A stretch of DNA of 64,000 nucleotides. Source: Vibrio hangzhouensis. GTDB taxonomy: Bacteria > Pseudomonadota > Gammaproteobacteria > Enterobacterales > Vibrionaceae. Under the pieces are notes generated by a model, which was given only the letters and a program-made list of their open reading frames with translations, was not told the DNA's origin and ran no database searches. The stretch's first letter is position 1. Each line of letters opens with the position of its first letter. The translations under genes were made by a program, and so were the position numbers. This document shows, in pieces, positions 59,824 to 64,000 of the stretch. The stretch covers positions 1 through 64,000 of the forward strand of contig NZ_FNVG01000022.1 in NCBI RefSeq assembly GCF_900107935.1. Reading direction: 5' to 3'.

Positions 59824-60145
59824 AATGACAATCCTTCGCTAATCGAATGATGGCATTATGACCACTCCTCTATATTACTTGAAATTCTAAAATTTCATTT
59901 TTTATTCCAAAAGCCACTAAAGAACGTAGTTGTCGTACTGATCTGCTAATCAGGTTCGCATTGCGGTGTTCAAATCTAAGCCTATCCTTTAAAAGCGGTT
60001 GAATAAGAATTGAGAGATATGTATCAGATTGCATTTGAATTTACATTCACGATCACATTTTTTATGAATATGTAACGGGACGTTCAGTGCAAATTGATAC
60101 AATTAGCAAGTTTTGTAAATAAACTCCCATAGAAAGGACACCAAA
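59824..60145. promoter_or_regulatory. Divergent intergenic region cobA-cys operon/cpdB
   Basis: These 322 bp hold no gene and are AT-rich. The cys side has TAATAT at 59872-59877 (minus -10) behind AT-rich inverted stretches (TTCTAAAATTTC), a setting typical of CysB-activated promoters. The cpdB side ends with AGAAAGGACACC as ribosome-binding site. No operator could be named with confidence. Confidence 0.45.
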
Positions 60146-62107
60146 ATGAAAGTGGCAGTGAAACCTATCTCCATTGCAGTACTTGGCGGCATGCTGGCCA
60201 TTGCTGGGCCTGCGATGGCGGACGAGATCAAACTTCGAATTATCGAAACCACCGATATTCACACTAATGTCATGGACTATGACTACTACAAAGATAAGCC
60301 TTCGCAAAAGATCGGGCTGGCCAGAGCCGCCACATTAGTCAAACAAGCGCGTGGCGAAGTGACCAACAGCGTGTTAGTAGACAATGGTGACCTTATTCAG
60401 GGCAGCCCTATGGGGGACTATATGGCCGCCAAAGGGATCGAAGTCGGAGAGATACACCCTGTCTATAAGGCAATGAACCAACTAGACTACGATGTGGGCA
60501 ATATCGGTAACCATGAGTTTAATTATGGCCTGGATTTCCTTGCTAAGACGCTCAAAGGGGCAAGCTTCCCTTACGTTAGTGCAAACGTCTTTGACAAAGA
60601 AACGGGCATGCACTACTTCAAACCTTACCTGATCAAAACGCACACCTTTAAAGATACCGATGGCAACGCTCATGACGTAAAAGTGGGTTATATAGGTTTT
60701 GTTCCACCACAAATCATGGTTTGGGATAAGAAAAACCTTGAGGGCAAAGTTTACGCTGAAGACATTAAAGCGACCGCTGAAAAGCTAGTGCCGCAGATGA
60801 AGAAAGAAGGCGCTGACGTTATTGTCGCTATTCCTCACTCTGGTGTCTCCAGTGACCCATACAAAGCCGGTGCCGAGAACTCAACTTATTATCTTTCTGA
60901 AGTGGAAGGTATCGATGCCATTGCATTCGGCCACTCACATGCTGTGTTCCCGGGCAAAGGTTTCGACAATATCCAAGGCGTTGACAACCAAAAAGGCACC
61001 ATCAATGGCGTAGCGGCTGTTATGCCAGGGCGTTGGGGTAGCCACGTTGGTGTTATGGACTTGGTGCTTGAAAAAGACGGCGATAGCTGGAAAGTCGCGA
61101 CAAATCAAACCGAAGCTCGCCCAATCTTTGATGCTAATAACAAAAAGCCGCTAGTCGATGCAGATAAGGGCATTGTCGACGCAGTCAAAGGCGACCATGA
61201 CGCAACACGCGATTTCGTAAACCAACCTATCGGCAAGGCAAACGACGTCATGTACAGCTTCCTGGCGCTGGTCCAGGATGATCCGACGGTACAAATCGTC
61301 AACCTGGCACAAAAAGACTATGTTGAGACCATGATCCAGGGTGATCCGGATCTAGACGGTCTACCCGTACTCTCCGCAGCCGCGCCATTTAAAGCCGGTG
61401 GTCGTAAGAATGATCCTGCAAACTTCACCGAAGTAGAATCAGGTCAGCTGACGTTCCGTAATGCCGCCGACCTTTACCTGTATCCTAATACGCTCGTAGC
61501 GCTGAAGGTCACTGGTAAAGAAGTCAAAGAATGGCTTGAGTGCTCAGCAGGTCAGTTTAAGCAGATCGATACCGCATCTGACAAACCGCAATCGCTGATC
61601 GACTGGGATGGCTTCCGCACGTATAACTTTGACGTGATGGATGGCGTGAACTATCAAATCGATGTGACCAAACCAGCACGCTACGATGGCAACTGTAAAC
61701 TACTCAATGCTAACAGCGAACGTATCGTCGGACTTACCTACAACGGTCAGCCTATTGATATCAAGCAGACCTTTATCATTGCGACCAACAACTACCGTGC
61801 ATACAGTAACAAGTTCCCTGGTACAGGCAGTGATTTCGTCGCCTTCGACTCTCCAGATGAAAACCGCACGATCGTTGCGAACTACATTTCAAAAGTGAGC
61901 AAGGAGAAAGGTGAAGTGACACCAAGCGCTGACAATAACTGGACCTTTGCGCCAGTAACGTCTGATATCACGCTTGATGTACGATTTGAGACCTCGCCAT
62001 CAGACAAAGCGGCTCAGTTCATTAAAGACAAAGGGCAATATCCGATGAGCAAAGTGGCTACCGATGATGTTGGCTTTGCGGTTTACAGCATCGATCTGCA
62101 AAAATAA
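60146..62107 (+). CDS. cpdB: 2',3'-cyclic-nucleotide 2'-phosphodiesterase / 3'-nucleotidase
   Basis: Periplasmic bifunctional enzyme that degrades 2',3'-cyclic and 3'-nucleotides to nucleosides and phosphate. The 653-residue protein has a Sec signal peptide (cleavage near residue 26, ...AGPAMA-DE), and an N-terminal metallophosphatase domain with ETTDIHTNVMDYDYYKD (CpdB form of the D-X-H motif), DNGDLIQGSP near 86, GNHEFNYG near 120 and AFGHSHAVFPG near 263. A 5'-nucleotidase C-terminal domain follows. Length matches E. coli CpdB (647). Placed beside cys genes, as in other vibrios. Confidence 0.97.
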   Translation: MKVAVKPISIAVLGGMLAIAGPAMADEIKLRIIETTDIHTNVMDYDYYKDKPSQKIGLARAATLVKQARGEVTNSVLVDNGDLIQGSPMGDYMAAKGIEVGEIHPVYKAMNQLDYDVGNIGNHEFNYGLDFLAKTLKGASFPYVSANVFDKETGMHYFKPYLIKTHTFKDTDGNAHDVKVGYIGFVPPQIMVWDKKNLEGKVYAEDIKATAEKLVPQMKKEGADVIVAIPHSGVSSDPYKAGAENSTYYLSEVEGIDAIAFGHSHAVFPGKGFDNIQGVDNQKGTINGVAAVMPGRWGSHVGVMDLVLEKDGDSWKVATNQTEARPIFDANNKKPLVDADKGIVDAVKGDHDATRDFVNQPIGKANDVMYSFLALVQDDPTVQIVNLAQKDYVETMIQGDPDLDGLPVLSAAAPFKAGGRKNDPANFTEVESGQLTFRNAADLYLYPNTLVALKVTGKEVKEWLECSAGQFKQIDTASDKPQSLIDWDGFRTYNFDVMDGVNYQIDVTKPARYDGNCKLLNANSERIVGLTYNGQPIDIKQTFIIATNNYRAYSNKFPGTGSDFVAFDSPDENRTIVANYISKVSKEKGEVTPSADNNWTFAPVTSDITLDVRFETSPSDKAAQFIKDKGQYPMSKVATDDVGFAVYSIDLQK

Positions 62108-62132
62108 CGACATTCTTATCGGAATGATCAGT

Positions 62133-62160
62133 AAGCCACGCTGTATGCGTGGCTTTTTTT
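62133..62160 (+). terminator. Terminator of cpdB
   Basis: AAGCCACGC-TGTAT-GCGTGGCTT with seven T residues, about 25 bp after the cpdB stop. Confidence 0.92.
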
Positions 62161-62208
62161 GTGCTCGCGGTTTAGTCTAATCAACAACAATGATAATGAG
62201 CGAATTCT

Positions 62209-62661
62209 ATGACTGATTGGATCTGTAAAACATTCGAACAATTGACAACTCATGAGCTGTATCAGGTGCTCAAACTGCGCGTTGACGTGTTTGTGGTCGA
62301 ACAGACTTGTCCCTATCCTGAGCTTGATAACAATGATCAAGTCGATGGCGTGCATCACCTACTTGGCTATGATGGTGACGTTCTGGTGGCCTGTGCTCGA
62401 CTGCTACCCAAAGGAACTACTTATGACTACGTAAGTATCGGCCGAGTCGCCACAAAAGAAACGCACCGAGGTGGTGGATTAGGTCACGACCTCATTGCTA
62501 AAGCGAAACAGGAATGCCAGCGTTTATGGCCCGATGAAACCATCAAAATCGGTGCACAATCGCATCTACAGAATTACTATTCCAGACACGGCTTCAAAGC
62601 CTGTTCCGACGAATATCTTGAAGATGATATACCTCATATCGACATGAAGTTGCTGAAATAA
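62209..62661 (+). CDS. elaA: GNAT acetyltransferase, ElaA family
   Basis: A 150-residue GNAT-fold N-acetyltransferase. Family landmarks shared with E. coli ElaA are LYQVLKLRVDVFVVEQTCPYPELDNND near residue 16-42, SIGRVATKETHRGGGLGHDLI (acetyl-CoA loop) near 80, and IGAQSHLQNYYSRHGF near 115. The substrate is not known. It is a single-gene unit between two terminators. Confidence 0.9.
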   Translation: MTDWICKTFEQLTTHELYQVLKLRVDVFVVEQTCPYPELDNNDQVDGVHHLLGYDGDVLVACARLLPKGTTYDYVSIGRVATKETHRGGGLGHDLIAKAKQECQRLWPDETIKIGAQSHLQNYYSRHGFKACSDEYLEDDIPHIDMKLLK

Positions 62662-62662
62662 C

Positions 62663-62687
62663 AAAAGGGGCCGATGGCCCCTTTTGT
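62663..62687. terminator. Bidirectional terminator elaA/ytfB
   Basis: AAAAGGGGCC-GAT-GGCCCCTTTT with T tracts on both strands, between convergent genes. Confidence 0.92.
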
Positions 62688-62696
62688 TTGATTTGG

Positions 62697-63293
62697 TTAC
62701 TTATTGCGACCAAAACCACCATCGGATAACCGGAAAAACATGATCGACTGGTCACCGCGCTCAATCTGCAGAATATCCAGTTGTCCTTCGGGGCTGAACT
62801 TGAAGCGGATAAGCTGGCCTTGTGTGATACGGCTTAGTGGTTTATCACTGCCCTCGATTCGAGCCAGTGCATTCAGGTCGGCCATAGACAACTGATTCTT
62901 ACGAAAGACCTGAGCCAGGGTATCGCCTTTTTTCACCGTATACTCGCGCCAGTTGGTTTCCACCACTTCTTCGGTCTCTATATTGCCCGGCTGCTCACTC
63001 AACGAATGGGTATTCACACTGACGGCAACGCGTTGCTGAGTAGGCGTAGCCTGCAAAGAATCTGTTTGTGGAGAAGGTAACAACAGTAAGATGACAACCA
63101 ACGGAATAAGAATGCTGAGTAAACGTCGATGCAAACGCGGCAAACGCATCCACTGTTGCTGCCATTTCAACTTGAGCGCCGAGAAGTCAGGCTTATCCAG
63201 TTTTTTTAAGCGCGCAATGTCGAGCGCCTGCATCTTATCTTTCAGCACTTGAACGTGGTCAACTTTCTGCTTCTTCCTGTGACGACGATTCAT
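62697..63293 (-). CDS. ytfB: YtfB/OapA family protein with LysM-like domain
   Basis: A 198-residue cell-envelope protein: a basic N-terminal cytoplasmic part (MNRRHRKKQK; about 1-55), one membrane helix (about 57-77: LLSILIPLVVILLLLP), a linker, and a C-terminal OapA/LysM-like domain (about 110-195) with WREYTVKKGDTLAQVFRKNQLSMADLN. E. coli YtfB is a glycan-binding division-associated protein encoded next to fklB, the same arrangement as here. The family also includes Haemophilus OapA (colony opacity, adhesion). The ATG at 63293 follows a GGAG/AAAAGA ribosome-binding site; the longer frame is rejected. Confidence 0.9.
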   Translation of the reverse strand: MNRRHRKKQKVDHVQVLKDKMQALDIARLKKLDKPDFSALKLKWQQQWMRLPRLHRRLLSILIPLVVILLLLPSPQTDSLQATPTQQRVAVSVNTHSLSEQPGNIETEEVVETNWREYTVKKGDTLAQVFRKNQLSMADLNALARIEGSDKPLSRITQGQLIRFKFSPEGQLDILQIERGDQSIMFFRLSDGGFGRNK

Positions 63294-63504
63294 TCTTTTC
63301 CGTCTCCTACTACACAACCGTTTCAGTTTAAGAAAACCTGCGTTTAGAGTATAGAAAAATCGCAGGAAAATCGGTTTATAACAGTCGAATGTCACAACTT
63401 TAACAATGAAAGCGAATTAATTGGTAAAAGTTAGTTAGAGCGTTTCGGTTTGTTGTGAGAACTGGTATCCTTTGGCCTTCATTCGAATAGCAAGAGAGAC
63501 CGTC

Positions 63505-64000
63505 ATGTCTGACGTGAAATTAGAAACTGTAGAACAGAAAGCAAGCTATGGTATTGGTCTACAAATGGGCCAACAGCTTGCAGGTAGCGGCCTTGAAGGT
63601 CTTAACGTAGACGCAATTGCTAAAGGCATTGCAACTGCACTAACTGGCGACATGCCAGAAATCGAAGTTGACGAAATCAACAAAGCGCTGCAAGAGCTAC
63701 ACACTCGTGCAGAAGCCGCTCGTCAAGAAGCAGCGAAAGCAGCAGCAGCAGACGGTGAAGCGTTCCTAAAAGACAACGCACTTCGTTCAGAAGTAACTGT
63801 GCTTGAGTCTGGTCTTCAATACGAAGTGATCACTGAAGGTACGGGTGAAATTCCATCTTCAGACAAAACTGTACGCGTTCACTACCACGGCGAATTGACT
63901 GACGGCACTGTTTTTGACAGCTCTGTATCTCGTGGTCAGCCTGCTGAGTTCCCGGTAACTGGCGTAATCAAAGGTTGGGTTGAAGCACTACAGCTTATGC
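63505..64000 (+). CDS. fklB: FKBP-type peptidyl-prolyl isomerase FklB (partial, cut by window end)
   Basis: The first 165 codons of an FKBP22-type prolyl isomerase. The N-terminal helical dimerisation domain (about 1-95; ASYGIGLQMGQQLAGSGLEGLNVDAI) is followed by a linker and the start of the FKBP domain (from about 100: VRVHYHGELTDGTVFDSSVSRGQPAEFPV). E. coli FklB has 206 residues, so about 40 codons lie beyond the window. The ATG has an AGAGAGACC ribosome-binding site. Divergent from ytfB. Confidence 0.96.
   Translation, partial: MSDVKLETVEQKASYGIGLQMGQQLAGSGLEGLNVDAIAKGIATALTGDMPEIEVDEINKALQELHTRAEAARQEAAKAAAADGEAFLKDNALRSEVTVLESGLQYEVITEGTGEIPSSDKTVRVHYHGELTDGTVFDSSVSRGQPAEFPVTGVIKGWVEALQLM

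Overview
This window is a chromosomal segment of a gammaproteobacterium, almost certainly a Vibrio or close relative. The protein sequences, the pairing of arginine deiminase with ornithine carbamoyltransferase, the KDO/lpt/rpoN/pts cluster ending in npr-mgtE, and the fbp-ppa-tamAB-msrA-ytfK-ytfJ-zrg-cys-cpdB-fklB order all fit that group. Codon use and base composition look uniform. There is no transposase, integrase, phage gene or CRISPR array, and most of the window is core genome.

Layout. 1-7 kb (minus strand): tRNA-Ser(GCU), csrA, aspartokinase, alaS, recX, recA with a LexA box set exactly between its -35 and -10, and pncC. 7-11 kb: mutS (plus), then an orphan gene resembling the N-terminal, non-catalytic part of family 2 glycosidases, and rraB. 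rpoS, the usual mutS neighbour, is absent, so this looks like a rearrangement junction. 11.7-16.2 kb: arginine deiminase, argF, a pyrL leader peptide with attenuator, pyrBI and ridA. 16.3-21.7 kb (minus): plsC, murA, ibaG and mlaBCDEF (outer-membrane lipid asymmetry). 21.9-31.2 kb (plus): yrbG, kdsD, kdsC, lptCAB, rpoN, hpf, ptsN, rapZ, npr and mgtE, which link LPS precursor synthesis and export, sigma-54 and the nitrogen PTS. 31.2-38.8 kb: pmbA, darP, the thiamine ABC transporter thiBPQ behind a TPP riboswitch, ubiX and mpl. 39-49 kb: fbp, ppa, two tandem DUF2799 lipoproteins, tamB, tamA, msrA, ytfK and ytfJ. 49-52.8 kb: a Zur-box-controlled zinc operon of the Zrg type. 52.8-54.1 kb: an unannotated 34-codon membrane protein gene and a TIGR03899 gene. 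54.1-59.8 kb (minus): a sulfate assimilation operon (cobA, cysD, cysN, an SLC13 permease, cysC). 60-64 kb: cpdB, an ElaA-type acetyltransferase, a YtfB/OapA protein, and fklB, which is cut by the window end.

Several blocks work as pathways: envelope building (plsC, murA, mla, kds, lpt, tam, mpl), pyrimidine and arginine metabolism around carbamoyl phosphate, metal and vitamin uptake (zrg, thi, mgtE), and sulfate activation. No wholly new multi-gene system is evident. The items most worth a second look are the zinc operon built on a MacB/FtsX-like permease, the 34-aa membrane protein, the orphan glycosidase-like module, the non-E. coli-like pyrL leader, and a G9 tract in thiP. Where a start differs from the longest open frame, it was chosen from ribosome-binding sites and family N-termini.
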